Source: Amphirosellinia nigrospora (taxonomy: Eukaryota > Ascomycota > Sordariomycetes > Xylariales > Xylariaceae). From it: a stretch of DNA of 64,000 nt. The position numbers and the translations under genes are program-made. The stretch spans positions 744,001 through 808,000 of the forward strand of contig SCHM01000004.1 in the NCBI GenBank assembly GCA_004123355.1, in the 5' to 3' direction. Below the pieces are notes generated by a model that was not told the origin of the DNA, did not search any database, and worked only from the letters and a program-made list of their open reading frames with translations. This document shows, one piece after another, positions 10,926 through 24,947 of the stretch; within the stretch, counting starts at the first letter, position 1; each line of letters opens with the position of its first letter.

Positions 10926-12006
10926 CAGTAAATCACCAAACCAGCCTTCCGTAGACAAGTTTCTCGCTGCTTGTAGCGAGATTATACCACGATAAAATCA
11001 TCCGCCTCGGTCATGTTGGTATAACCCGTTGGGCTCAATTGAAGTGAAACAAAAACATGCACAGTTCCTCTACGCAGTTGGCTATAAGGCGTCAAAAATT
11101 CTACGCGAACATGGGTGTTATTTTAAACATGATCTACGGAATATGGGGCCACGATGATGCATTTTTTCAATTCCGATCCTGATCTCTACCAGGAACGAGT
11201 CCAGAACTGGAATCAGCGAAACCAAGAGCTTATGAAAACTTTAAACCGAGACTTGCATTCCGGGTAGAGATGAAGAACGGAAAGGCTTGCAGTCATATAC
11301 TATTGAACCGGATCGCTCTTCTGGCTTTCTCTGTTGTAGATTAAGCATTGAGGCAGGATGACACACGAGGAAGGAAGAAGAAAGTGTAAGAAAAGTGAAA
11401 CCCGTTTCCAACTCCCAAATGCTGGGACAGTTCGCTGTAGATGAACCCCCAGAACTCGGAAACATCTAACCTAGTATCTAAAGGTGAATTCAATTGTTGC
11501 GCTTTGGCTTCCCAAAGTAAAGCAGTAGCGTAGGGGTGGTGACCAATTTCGAAACGCAAGGAGGTTTGGACCGGACATGAGATAAATCACGGTTTGGAAA
11601 CCCCAAAGTTAACGTAACTTGAGATACAAAACTGGTGCCTTTAAACTATCGTGCAAGATCGATGTGATTATCTCCTAGATGATACTAGTGCTACTATTCC
11701 ATCTACATATAGGCACCGCTATAGATTTAACTAGGGTTTATGAATTGATCGGCTACTTTATCAAACGCTACTCTATGTTATTCATTTGCTACTTAATTGA
11801 AATAATCTGATCATCTGCACATCAAAACGTATGACTTCCTAACATTGACCCTAGTAGGAGTAATGTGTCTGCACTTGACACGAATATACATTCTATGTTT
11901 ATCCCATTCCTTATGATCATGATTTCATCGCGAGACAATTTCCAGTTAAAAAGACGGCCAACGTCAGTTACAACCCTTGAAGATAGACAGTTGTAGATCC
12001 TTCAGT
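10926..12006. other. Intergenic, nothing recognised
   Basis: About 1.1 kb with no gene I can support. A plus-strand stretch near 11160-11265 reads like a short protein segment (DLYQERVQNWNQRNQELMK) but has no start, partner exon or known family. Confidence 0.4.
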
Positions 12007-13345
12007 TCATATGTCCTGTGTTGGTTTCCAGAGGCAGGTCCAGACCAAAAGCTGTGGGCCGTATCCTCGTGAAAGAAGCTGTTTGGTTTCGGTACATTTG
12101 CGACATTCATTTTCCGCGACATGGTAATGGATACGATTACCACATGAAACACATTGGTTGCTCCAGTGGTGCCGAAGGCCCCGCCAACTAATCTTGTTGG
12201 GCGGCCGACCATCAGTAGCAAGCTGTCGACCATCAGGCAGGGGAAACCGCCATTTCAGAGCCCAGGTAACGATGGCTTCCATCTCGTCTCGTTTATTCTC
12301 GGCCGTCTCGAAGTCGATAGTCAGACTCTTCAGCTTCGACATATGCGAGAATGCCCTTCCCCATGCATTTCCCCCAAACTCGACATTTCCAGACTCTGTT
12401 GACATGTCGCGACGCATAAGGCCCACAGTATATGCGTGACAACAGTTTCCTCTAAAGGGGTTAATCCTAAGGGTCTCTTCCCTCTCCCACTCCCACCAGT
12501 CGCCACGGCGTAGCGTAATTCGGAGATGTTCAAGGTTCGTAAACCAAGCGGGAGTATTCACCAACTGTAGAAAATCGTCTTCAAGCCAGAATTGTTGAGT
12601 AAACAGGCGCGCTGACCGCACCAACTCTTTCTGTTCCAGGCCTGGGACCGGCGAAGGGTTGCTCAACCGGTCTGTGATGAATTGTTTAATGTTCGAACGC
12701 TCGCCTTCGTGCAAACCATGACGAACAGGACCGCGACGACAGTAGAAGCGCTGCTCTGTCCGTAGCAACGGCAAGGAATTGGTCTCGATATAGACTCGTC
12801 GACAGGTTAGTAACAAAGCAGTCTCAAGCTTCCTCGGCTCGGTGTTATCGAAACGAAGCCAATCAAAGCCGTGGTCCGGTCGCCTAATTCAGCGGGCGGC
12901 CCTATAGCATGTGAGCTTCCATAACTTGGAGGGTAGGGTGTTGGGCGGATGAGATGTAAGCTTGCAAAGTCACACGAAACTAATCTTTGGGCTTTACATT
13001 AGACTCCTAGAAATGTGACTAACCAAGTCGGTGTGGGTGAGGCACACTTCTGATAAGATCTGTGGTCCTTGGGAATGCGCGTGTAATACGTTGAATGATC
13101 GAAGACTCGGGAGCGTCCGGTGTAGGTGCTGGGTCGTGTGATTGCTGAACCCATTCATCCGGTTTGATTGCTAGAGCATCAGGGCATTGGGACTCTGTCA
13201 CGGCGAACTCAAATATCATGCTCCTAATCTCAACAGGAATCCTGCCATTGTAAAAGGGGGATGAGAGCTGGGGGTTGACGTTTTCTGTCTCAAGACGCCG
13301 ACTCAAGTCGAACCATGGAGTTCGTGGTTCAGGAAATGTCGTCAT
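12007..13345 (-). CDS. Fungal DUF7730/2EXR-like protein with C-terminal Cys cluster
   Basis: Two blocks form one gene of a kind expanded in filamentous fungi. The first (13345 to about 13020) ends with the signature IPVEIRSMIFEFAVTESQ, close to the F-box-like 2EXR motif. The second begins GFDWLRFDNTEPRKLETALL and continues LLTCRRVYIETNSLPLL, the typical continuation. An intron between about 13022 (donor GTTAGT) and about 12884 (acceptor TTAG) joins them, but the phase is one base off, so either another acceptor is used or a base is wrong. The C-terminus carries CVSCGNRIHYHVAENECRKC, a CxxC..CxxC pattern that could bind zinc. Function is unknown; members are often guessed to be F-box-like adaptors. 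Confidence 0.65.
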
Positions 13346-16556
<3,211 letters not shown>

Positions 16557-16733
16557 GGTGTCAACGAGCATCACTGATGCATGCTTGATGGCCGGATAAG
16601 AGAAAGAAGTAATTGTATGATACATAACAATTGTATAATGATAGTCTCGAGGGAACGGAATAAAGGACAGAATTAGATGCCCAGGCTATCTCTTGGTTAA
16701 GAACCCAAACGTTTCCCTGGCTTTATCACCGAA

Positions 16734-19205
16734 TTATTTCCTGCCCAAGCGTGGCAATCTAACTGGCAAAACTAATATCACGCTCACGAATGCGATGCCA
16801 AGGCAAGCCACAAACGTCACCTTGCAAGCCGCTGCGTAGCTCATAACGACCTCATCCTTTGCCGGGCCGTCAGGCAACTTAGACACGGCCTCAATACTGC
16901 TACGGACTTGCTCGATGAATCGTCTCTTCCACTCCTCCCCCTTCCCCAGAATTAGGCACAGAAACGTACGCGACAAGATAGCGTAGCAGCGCATTCTGGA
17001 AGACGAGGCTCGAGCACGCGACGCCGAGGACAGGCCCAGCCCGCGCCAGAGCTGCAGGGTGCCGTGACGACGGCCTGCTCGCGGTGCGCGGACGCGGCGA
17101 GCACGGCGATGAAGGTCCCCGGGAACTGCAGCCCCTGGCCCACGGCGGCGGGCACGAGGCACAGCAGGTACGCCCACGTCGGCCAGTCCGTGGCCATGGT
17201 GGTCAAGAGGACGGTGCCGACGAGGTAGAATATCGCGCCGCTCACTAGCGGCCACTTCAGGCGGCCGAACCGCGAGATCAGTACCCCGTTATCGTCCCCG
17301 TCACCGAGGCTGCCGCGGTCGGCACGACGAGGTATAGCCCTGACTGGGTCGCGGATTTCAGGAGCACGGCGCGAAAGAAAGGGGGCTGGGTGATGACGGT
17401 TAGCTGGAGTTTGTCTCGCGTTCTGAGTTTTGTTGGGCCTCAAAAAAAATGGGAGAGTTGTGGCGATTGATATGGGGATAGAGATTAACACTCACACGTT
17501 GAATAAATAGCGTTCATGAGGAACGAGCCTATCGCGTTGGAGAAGATGATGTTGGCTCGTGGCGTGCTGTGTAGTAGAGCAAGCGGCATGACGGGTCGCT
17601 CGACGCGGCTCTCGACGTAGAGACAAGTCGGAAAGCAGACGGCGAATACGGCCAGTGAGGCGATGATGAATGGATGAGACCCTACAGATACGTCAGCCGG
17701 CATACGTCTGCGAAGGATAGGTTCGCGGGCTGTCTTTATAGAATCAAGATGCAGCTAGCACACACAACAAATGTTAGGCGGGTGATGGGCTTACAAGGCA
17801 GGATATTACCACCGAGATTCTACAACGCGAGACCCCATCGTCAGCACATTCTCACAGCATATCACGGATACCCAGCCAATAACCGAGGAAATTCGACGCC
17901 GACTCACAAGTCCTAGAATCAAGAACGTGATCGACGTAGTCAACAACGCCGAGCCCTTGAAGTCGAACCCACGCAGCGCCTGCGCCAGCGTCTGCTTCTC
18001 TTTCCCGGCCCGCAGCCCCAGGTCGGCGGGCATGCCCAGGACGGCGATGGCGGCACACAGCGCCAGCGGGCGAGCTGGATGCCGAACTCCCACCGCCAGC
18101 CCAGCGAGTCCGCCAGCAGGCCGCCGAACGCGGCGCCCGAGGCGGCCGCCAGCCCGTAGACGACGTTGATGACGCTTTGGTAGGTGCCTCGTTGTCTGGA
18201 TTCGAGGTCATCAGCTTTTGGTAATTGCTTTTCTCACATGTTGTATTTGGGGTGGAATCTGGACCGTCTCCTCCCGACTCCCATGTCTCCTCTGCTACTG
18301 CGTTCTATACGCTGTTTATTGCTGGAATATTACCCCTTTCTACCTAGTCACGAAGGAATAAACTACTTCTCAAAGAATAATAGAAACTCATAGAAATAAA
18401 AAAATCAACGGGCATACTCAATCGGCACACAATCACTGATGGCGATAGCGCTCAGCGTCATCATGCCGCCGGCCCCGAGCCCGCAGACGGCGCGGGCGGC
18501 GACGAAGCTCGCGATCGACCCCGCGAGCGCGCACCAGACCGTGGCGCCCGCGAACACGGCCATGGTCGCGAGGTAGAGCGGCCTGCGCCCCACGGCGTCC
18601 GACAGGCGTCCGACGAGCGGCTGGAAGGCCGTCGAGGTGAGCATGAAGGCCGTCGTGAGCCACGAGGCCGCGTGCGACGCGCCAAAGTACGACGTGATGA
18701 CGGGGTGCGACGACGCCATGATGGTGCTGTCGAAGTTGGCGATGAAGTACGTCAGCATGATGCCTCCGAAGACTACCCTGAACCGCGCCGGGTGCGTGTT
18801 CACGAGGAAGCTCGGTGGCGGCTCGTCGTGATCGTCGTCGTCGTCGACATCGTTGTTCACGCCGTTGGCTGCTTCCGGGTCTGCTTCTTCTTCTTCTTCT
18901 TCTCCGGGGATCCGCGCCGGCTCCGAGTCTGGCTCCGCTAGCTTGATCGGCCCAGGCCCAAGGACGAGCGCCGTCGTCGGGCTTTCTAATGGCTCTAAGC
19001 CGCCGCAGGCTAGGAGTAAGCCATGCTCTGTGTCAGCTTCCGCCGCCTCGTCGTCGAGTCTACCTGAACTTCCCGCGACTGTTTCATACTGGGTTTGTTG
19101 CCCAGCTGTTAAAAGGGCGGTGCGTTCATTCGGCTGATCATCGCCATTCAGCGTGCCAGAAGTCTGGTGTTTCTGTTGTGCCATGTGTTGATTTATTTTT
19201 CTCAC
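16734..19205 (-). CDS. MFS transporter, vacuolar basic amino acid (Vba/Fnx) type
   Basis: A 14-TM-type major facilitator, most like fungal vacuolar amino-acid transporters. The long hydrophilic N-terminus has the acidic dileucine sorting signal ERTALL (typical for vacuolar delivery) and acidic runs around residues 130-155. The first membrane block is typical of the group: FIANFDSTIMASSHPVITSY, then SWLTTAFMLTSTAFQPLVGR and LSDAVGRRPLY, the DHA motif A. Further exons follow in other frames: YQSVINVVYGLAAASGAAFG (about 18110-18190), QALRGFDFKGSALLTTSITF (about 17920-17990) and VERPVMPLALLHSTPRANII (about 17540-17610). The gene ends in AACKVTFVACLGIAFVSVIL and LPRLGRK, stop 16734-16736. Several introns are present and some joins also need single-base frame changes, so the exon map is only approximate. 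The substrate is inferred from family, not shown. Confidence 0.8.
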
Positions 19206-19762
19206 GTTCTTTGGTGCCGAGAAATATTAGCTGGTGTCAACCCGTTTCTCGGTTGTTGATTGATAGCAAGGCTACACCCGAGGAAAATCCGGAGTAAGCC
19301 AAAGCAGGCTGTGTGCTACAAACTGCTACCAAGACAATTCTCATGGCCAGTTGATTTTCAGTTAGCAGAACTATCTCTCATCATTCACTCCTTCTTGTCA
19401 CTGTAAACTCCAACTTTAATGTCTTAACGCCTTTTAACCGTCCGGGATTGGGATGAGCAGCACGTCATGTTACCAGCCCCGTATTTATGTAGCTGAGTAA
19501 ACACTCGCTTACGTCTTATACATGCTTGTTGGGGCCGATTCGGCATTCCAACCAGTCACTGGCAGCGTAGATGACCATATTCTTGTCATATTCAGTTAGT
19601 AGCACACTGTTTTATTGAAAAATAGCATACACCGCTTTATGTGAGGACAGCCGTGAGAGTCCCCTAGCCCATCTATTCTCTATTCCGTGCCTTGGGGTAT
19701 TTCATTCGTCATGGCATCGTACAATCCAGCTACACAACGAACTACATCGCATATCTTACACA
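19206..19762. other. Intergenic, MFS promoter and hexokinase 3' region
   Basis: No gene supported. It holds the upstream region of the MFS gene (minus) and the 3' flank of the hexokinase gene (minus). Confidence 0.4.
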
Positions 19763-21508
19763 TCATTTGATTTTTGTTTGGGAGGCACCACACAGCACAC
19801 CAGCGCCTGTTATTCCTCCATCGTGGCACGGGCTTAATGTCAGCTGAACGGGGCATGGTCCCCAAACTCCGCATCGATGATTGCGTCCAGGAACGACTGG
19901 CAGTCCGATAGATAGTTCTGGAAGTGTACAATGCAACCGCCAGTATATCCCACCACTAAATTCATCTTGTCAGCGTTCCCGTTCGTAAAATGCTGGTTCG
20001 TCTTGTCTCCTAGCGTCCTTGAGAGCGGTATATCGTCAGCACAGGCTAGAAGCCCTATGATAGCGGCTGCAACAAGTGCTGCGGCTCTGACCTCAATGGA
20101 TTTAGCAATATGATACAACGTTACTGCCATCTCTTCGGTCCATTCAAACGGCCGCTGAGAAGTGTTCGGCGGAAATTCCACTTCAAGCTTGCGTAGTAAG
20201 GTAGGTGGATGCGGAGGTTGGTAATGGCTTAGGAAGGTGGTTGTCAGCCCGAATCGATGCAACAGCTGTGTGGGTAGATTCTCCTCCGACAGGCTTAAGT
20301 GGGACTTCATGTAATCCAAGAACATGAGGCGTCCTAGTTCCCCCAAATATCTCCCGACGTCATGTATTCAAATGGTTGAAACCCAGGGGCTTCTCCTTCA
20401 GCATCGAGCTGAACGTCCCACTTGCTAATCAAACCAAGCTTTTGTAGCGGCTGAACGGAACCGTTTATGCTCCATTCTGTATTGACTGCAACCTTCACAT
20501 CATCAACCTGATCGTCGACTCCGACTGTTATCTTTCCAGGCAACTTTGCAGAGTTGAGGATGCTTTGTCTTAGGGGGATTGTTGCGTTGGTACCCGTGCC
20601 GCATATGAAACCCATCGCTGCTTTATGGTTGTGATCTTCTTGAAACTGGTAAATGAACGAAACCAATGTGGCAACCGCGTCGTTCAAAATCGCAGTGACT
20701 TTAATGTGTGGGAGATCAGGAGACTTTGATTTTTCGTACCCATTTACCAAAAGGGCTCCCAAGTCCAGCTTTGAATCGATCGCGAAACCTTTGCCCATTG
20801 CCATGATAGTGGCATCGGATAAGGTATGCTGCACAACGGGAAAGCTAAAGGCAACGCCCATTGGGAGCTCGCTATCTCGTTCCAAGCTAAAAGCCTCGAC
20901 TCCCTCTCTCACGACTTCGGCAATGCAGCTACCTATCCAAGCAAATAGTGAATCGGGATTCCCATTTTTGAGTGTTTCCTGGATCGGCCATAGTTTCTCT
21001 GAAACTCGGCGGAGGTTTGACGCTGTCCGATCTTCGGAACAGTCACTATGCGTCGTGCCTCCATTACTAGTAGGAGCACTCTCGCTGCCCAAGAGCTCAA
21101 CGAATCCTACTCTCAAATTCGTACCGCCTCTATTTTCATGTTAGTCAGCAAACTATCGCGAAACATAGCTAGTTTGTGGGGCCGCACATGTCTATGGCAA
21201 GGTATCTAACAAAATAGTCAGCAATTCAGGATTTAATATGTGAGTCAGTCCTAGAAACAAGGAAAGACAACATACCGCCCTTTCTCTCGTCCACCTGTCG
21301 GACGCAGAATAGACTCGGATATAGGAGTTGGGAGGAATTGTGTCAGGGATTCAGCAGCTAGGTGCTCAAAGGTCTGATACAGCTCACTGGCGAGCACGTG
21401 AGCTTTTGTCACGTCGATATGAAGGGGTTCGAGAAAGTGCTCCAGCTCCGACGTCATCGGCGGAGCCAAAGTCGACATATTGTCCGTCAATGCCTTGTCC
21501 GGTGCCAT
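19763..21508 (-). CDS. Hexokinase-family protein, possibly regulatory (HxkC/XprF-like)
   Basis: The hexokinase fold is clear. Exon 1 (21508-21276) starts MAPDKALTDN; an 18-nt exon (21188-21205) and exon 3 (from 21129) give YLAIDIGGTNLRVGFVELLG, the phosphate-1 motif. Then come LPMGVAFSFPVVQ, ILNDAVATLVSF (catalytic Asp kept), GFICGTGTNATIPL (phosphate-2), NTEWSINGSV and FEYMTSGRYLGELGRLMF. The C-terminus is LSPCHDGGITGAGVLCGAS, stop 19763-19765. The glucose-contact motif usually written WTKGF is MGKGF here, so the Trp and Thr are replaced while Lys stays. Aspergillus has atypical, apparently non-catalytic hexokinases (HxkC, XprF) and this could be one; I cannot prove it. Two single-base breaks are needed, near 20350 (TCGGGAGAT) and near 19852 (GCCCCGTT). 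Confidence 0.8.
21188..21205 (-). other. 18-nt microexon of the hexokinase gene
   Basis: Flanked by introns 21206-21275 (donor GTATGT, acceptor GTTAG) and 21130-21187 (donor GTGCGG, acceptor AATAG, branch GCTGACTAAC). Splicing gives R|YLAID|IGGTNLR with no frame error, exactly rebuilding the conserved phosphate-binding motif. Confidence 0.75.
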
Positions 21509-22958
21509 CCGTTTGCCATGTGACGTACATATATGTATGGCGTGTAAGAAGCAGCGAAGACGACGATGTGGTGGTTGAGGGTTGAGGGTTGAGTGCTGAC
21601 AGTGATTTCTCGAGTACCTAGTTAGTTCCGAGACTGAGAACGGCCCTCGACGGTCTTGCCCAAGGTTATATACATGTACGTCTAAAAGATGAAGTCGACA
21701 TGCATGCAAGGGATGTGCTCATGTACGTATCTGTAGACGTACTGCAGTAAGGATTGCGGATGCGGCGATGTGGCAAGGGAGAATTGCCGACTCTGGAAAC
21801 GTTGCAGTTGCACAGTTGCAGGGGAAAGACGGTGCCGGGCAGACCCTGATAGACCCTGATCGGCGTGGAGAAGCTAAGTCTACCGTACCTACCAAGTCTA
21901 CCAAGTCAGATCAGGTTGCGTGCACTGCCTGCCATATACGAGATACCGAGTATCGAGGCAGCCAGTCTAGAACAAACAAACATCCATATTAAGACCGGTC
22001 CATGGTCCATGGTCCATGCACCTATCACGCAAGAAGGTACGCACGCTGGGCAGTGTACGATTCAGGGGCTTCCTCAAGGCCCAAGGTACAAGTAGTGTCC
22101 CGAGGTTCGTCGGTCACATCTTAATGAGTAGGTAGGTAAGATCATATAAACGGGATGCACCCGAAAGTATCAAAATGAGTACTCGAAATACTACCAAACA
22201 ACCTACCAAGGTAGTCTAGACAGGTAGCGTACGTAAGCCGTGGGGTGATAGGTTGGTATATTTATTTACCTTGCTAAGGTAACAGGAAAGTAAAAGGTAG
22301 ACTGGAGGTTAAGTATTATTTCCGTGAAGAAACTGTACTGTACTTGCGACACACCTGCAATCAAGAGGGATAAGGAGGGCACGAATCAGCTCCATAGATG
22401 ACTAGCTTGCTAGGTACTTAGTAGTTTGTTGCCACAGGCCATGTTGCAGTGTGCGTAGGGCAATCTGAGCCACCCGAGACGACGTTTTGGATGCCGCAGA
22501 CAGCCTCTGCTTGTCAGACGACGCTGAGCAGTCAAGGAAAGCGACTGATTGGCTACAGCCTCCCGTTAGGGCGGCCCCCAACGTTCGGGAAGACCCTCCT
22601 GATCATGTACTGTAGAACGTGCCCTGGCAGACCCTGGGTCAGCTGCATGCCTGCCTTATAGGCAGGTCCCCAGCAAGTCCCAGTAAGTCCCCAGTAGGTT
22701 AGTAAGTTAGGTACCTCCTAAGGTGCCTGTCTTCGGAATTAAGGGGCGCCCCATGTTCATCCATCCGTCATCACCTCATCGCTACCTGTTCGACGCTGTT
22801 AACCTCGTTATCGTTGCAACAACTTTGCTTCGCGCCGACGGCTTGACACCTTTTTCTTGTATTATACATACCATTATGATCTATTTGATAAATTAGACTT
22901 GTATACCACCCACAAAACTCCCTAATCTAGCCAAGTCGGCTCGGGCAATCAGACCATC
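21509..22958. other. Divergent intergenic region, hexokinase / GILT
   Basis: About 1.45 kb between two divergent genes, so it should hold both promoters. It has short local duplications such as the tandem GGTCCAT unit near 22000-22018 and TAGGTA-type runs near 22130 and 22700. No gene supported. Confidence 0.45.
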
Positions 22959-23942
22959 ATGACGGCTAGAATTACCCTCCCCCTCAGTGAGTAGCATCGC
23001 GGGTTATTTATTGCCTTGTCCTTATGCTAGGGTTAGCTGTCGTATCGAGGGCCGCGCTACCGAGGTACTACGCCAGAAAGTTGTCACTAATTTGTATCGC
23101 TGTAGTGGAGGACAAACGGCCGATACGGAACCGAGCTCGCCGCCGACATCGACCAGTTCTGTTGCTCCTGCTCAGCGCCATAACCCTCTACGGGCTGTAC
23201 ACTTTTGGCTTATTCTCATCATTTTCTTCCGCGTCACTACCGCCAAGCTTCAAATCAGCCCAGTCCTCTCCTTCTCCCACCGATCACGACACCAAAAATG
23301 CTGTACCAGCCGTCTCCGCCCGAGAGTTGGTCCCGCTGGAGGCGCACATCATAAGCAAGTGCCCTGACACGCGGACTGTCTCAAAGAATTGCTTCTTCCA
23401 GCTATGATCCGAGTACATGAAAAGGTGAACTTTACGCTCACTTACATCGGGACGCCGACTGAAACGACGTGTCGAATGCAAACACGGCCCAGGCGAATGC
23501 ATGGGAAATATCATTGAGCTATGTGCCCACCAGCTGATCCAGACGCAAAGATTTGGCTGGGGTTCACCATGTGCTTGACTAGAGATTATCCCTCAATTCC
23601 TCAACGCGAGCTGGTGGAAGATTGCGCGCTGGAACATGCCGTCGATTTCGATAAGCTGAACGAATGCGCTACCAGGGATGATGGCGCTTTCGGCATGTCC
23701 ATGCTACGGGAAAGCGTTAAGAGGTCTGCTAGCGTACGTTCCATCCTGATCTTTACCCAAACATTCACGTCCGTGACTAACTTGCATACGCGCCACAGCT
23801 GGGCGTGAAGACGAGCTGCACGGTCCGCTTAAACGACGAGACATATTGCGTACGCGATGGCGGAGAGTGGATAGACTGCCCGGGTGGGTCATCGGTCAAC
23901 GATTTAGTCATTGCGATAGAGAAGCTCTATCGCTCTTCTTGA
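22959..23942 (+). CDS. GILT-like thiol reductase family protein, type II membrane anchor
   Basis: Related to gamma-interferon-inducible lysosomal thiol reductase (PF03227). I start at 22959, because MTARITLPL splices over a 119-bp intron (22987-23105, donor GTGAGT) in phase into MEDKRPIRNRARRRHRPV. A single membrane segment (VLLLLLSAITLYGLYTFGLF) follows a basic stretch, predicting a type II anchor with a lumenal domain. Then come HIISKCPDTR[D]CLKELLLP, VECKHGPGECMGNIIELCAH, IWLGFTMCLTRDYPSIPQRE, LVEDCALEHAVDFDKLNECA and the last exon LGVKTSCTVRLNDETYCVRD, stop 23940-23942. A second intron lies at about 23733-23800. The presumed active site is CX5C, not the CXXC of animal GILT. At least three single-base breaks (near 23373, 23470 and 23530) separate these blocks. 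Cys-rich and probably disulfide-bonded. Confidence 0.75.
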
Positions 23943-24947
23943 GAGGCTCAAATATATCGGTCCACAGATCTGACGCCTCGCCTACCGTATAACCTATCGA
24001 AATACTTTCCATGCCTGTCTCTTCGTCTCCTACCATACTCTCGAGCTGCTCGATGATGCTATCCAAACCGATTGCCTTGCCCAGCGATTGTGACGAATTC
24101 GCTTCCAACATGACATGGACGACGTGAATGTGGAAGTGATAGTACGTTGGCTGGTAGTGGCAGAACAGCTTCAGCTGGTCTACTTCGATCTGTGGGTACG
24201 TCTTGACTGTGGCGTGGAGCAGCTTGGCCCTCATGTGTCTGAGCCATGAGAGGTGTTTCTTCTTTAGGTCCCGCAGGCTCCAAATATCCCGGCGTTCGAC
24301 GATACCGAGCAAATGTAATGCATCGATTGTCTTCCGATCCCAGTGCAGATTGGGCAGTAATAAGAAGCCCTCGTCGCCATCCCGCCCAGCGGCGTTCTAT
24401 ATATCACGTCCTCGACTTCCTTCCGCCCTTCAATAATATTGTAGACCCAGTTCAGGCGGCCCTCTTCACGGTTTGCTTGCATAAACGGTCGGACCTGATC
24501 ACGGTATATCTCTGGAGTCTCGGTCACGAAGCGAAAGCCTTGGCGGCTATGCTTTTTGATGTGCTTATCGGTGCAAGGGCAGATAAGGTCGATTTTAAAG
24601 TCGGCAAACCTATCTTTCTCGTTATTCTTGAGGATGGGTCCCCCAGAGCCCAGAAACCAGGAGTAGATGTCATTATTCCCAAGTTTTCAAACTCCGCAGG
24701 TTGACTGGTAAAGCGGACAGGTATTCGGGTGCATCGGGAAAGGGAGCTCGTTCCAGGATTAGAAGGGCGGGCTGTGAGTCCACCTGGCCATAGAGATTGA
24801 TACGTCGGCCGCCTCCATCTACCGCAAGTTAGCCTCACTTTGAATATAATCACGCAGGAGAGATATGCCTTGGTTCAAGATGCGTTCGAACTGAAATTTG
24901 GGAATTAGCGCCTCAGCGCGCCTCTTGCTCTCTTCGGTAGTAGCCAT
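23908..24947 (-). CDS. DCS1: Scavenger mRNA decapping enzyme (DcpS/Dcs1, HIT family)
   Basis: Hydrolyses the residual m7GpppN cap after 3'-5' mRNA decay, releasing m7GMP; cytoplasmic. The HIT motif is clear in YYHFHIHVVHV, giving the histidine triad HxHxHxx-like pattern near the C-terminus. Upstream blocks match the family: MATTEESKRRAEALIPKFQF (start 24945-24947), RRINLYGQVDSQPALLILER, VTETPEIYRDQVRPF, VYNIIEGRKEVEDVIYR, LHWDRKTIDALHLLGIVERR and DIWSLRDLKKKHLSWLRHMR. These lie in different frames. One junction (about 24835-24885) looks like an intron ending in GGTAG with branch GGCTAAC, although its donor is not a clear GT. Others (near 24690, 24530 and 24380) look like single-base indels. 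The last 35 bp overlap the GILT gene on the other strand. Confidence 0.85.

Noticed and set aside
16734-18393. Arg/Pro/Ala-rich open frames in the MFS gene region as separate proteins
   Set aside because: They are off-frame readings of GC-rich transporter exons; the membrane-segment frames explain the sequence.
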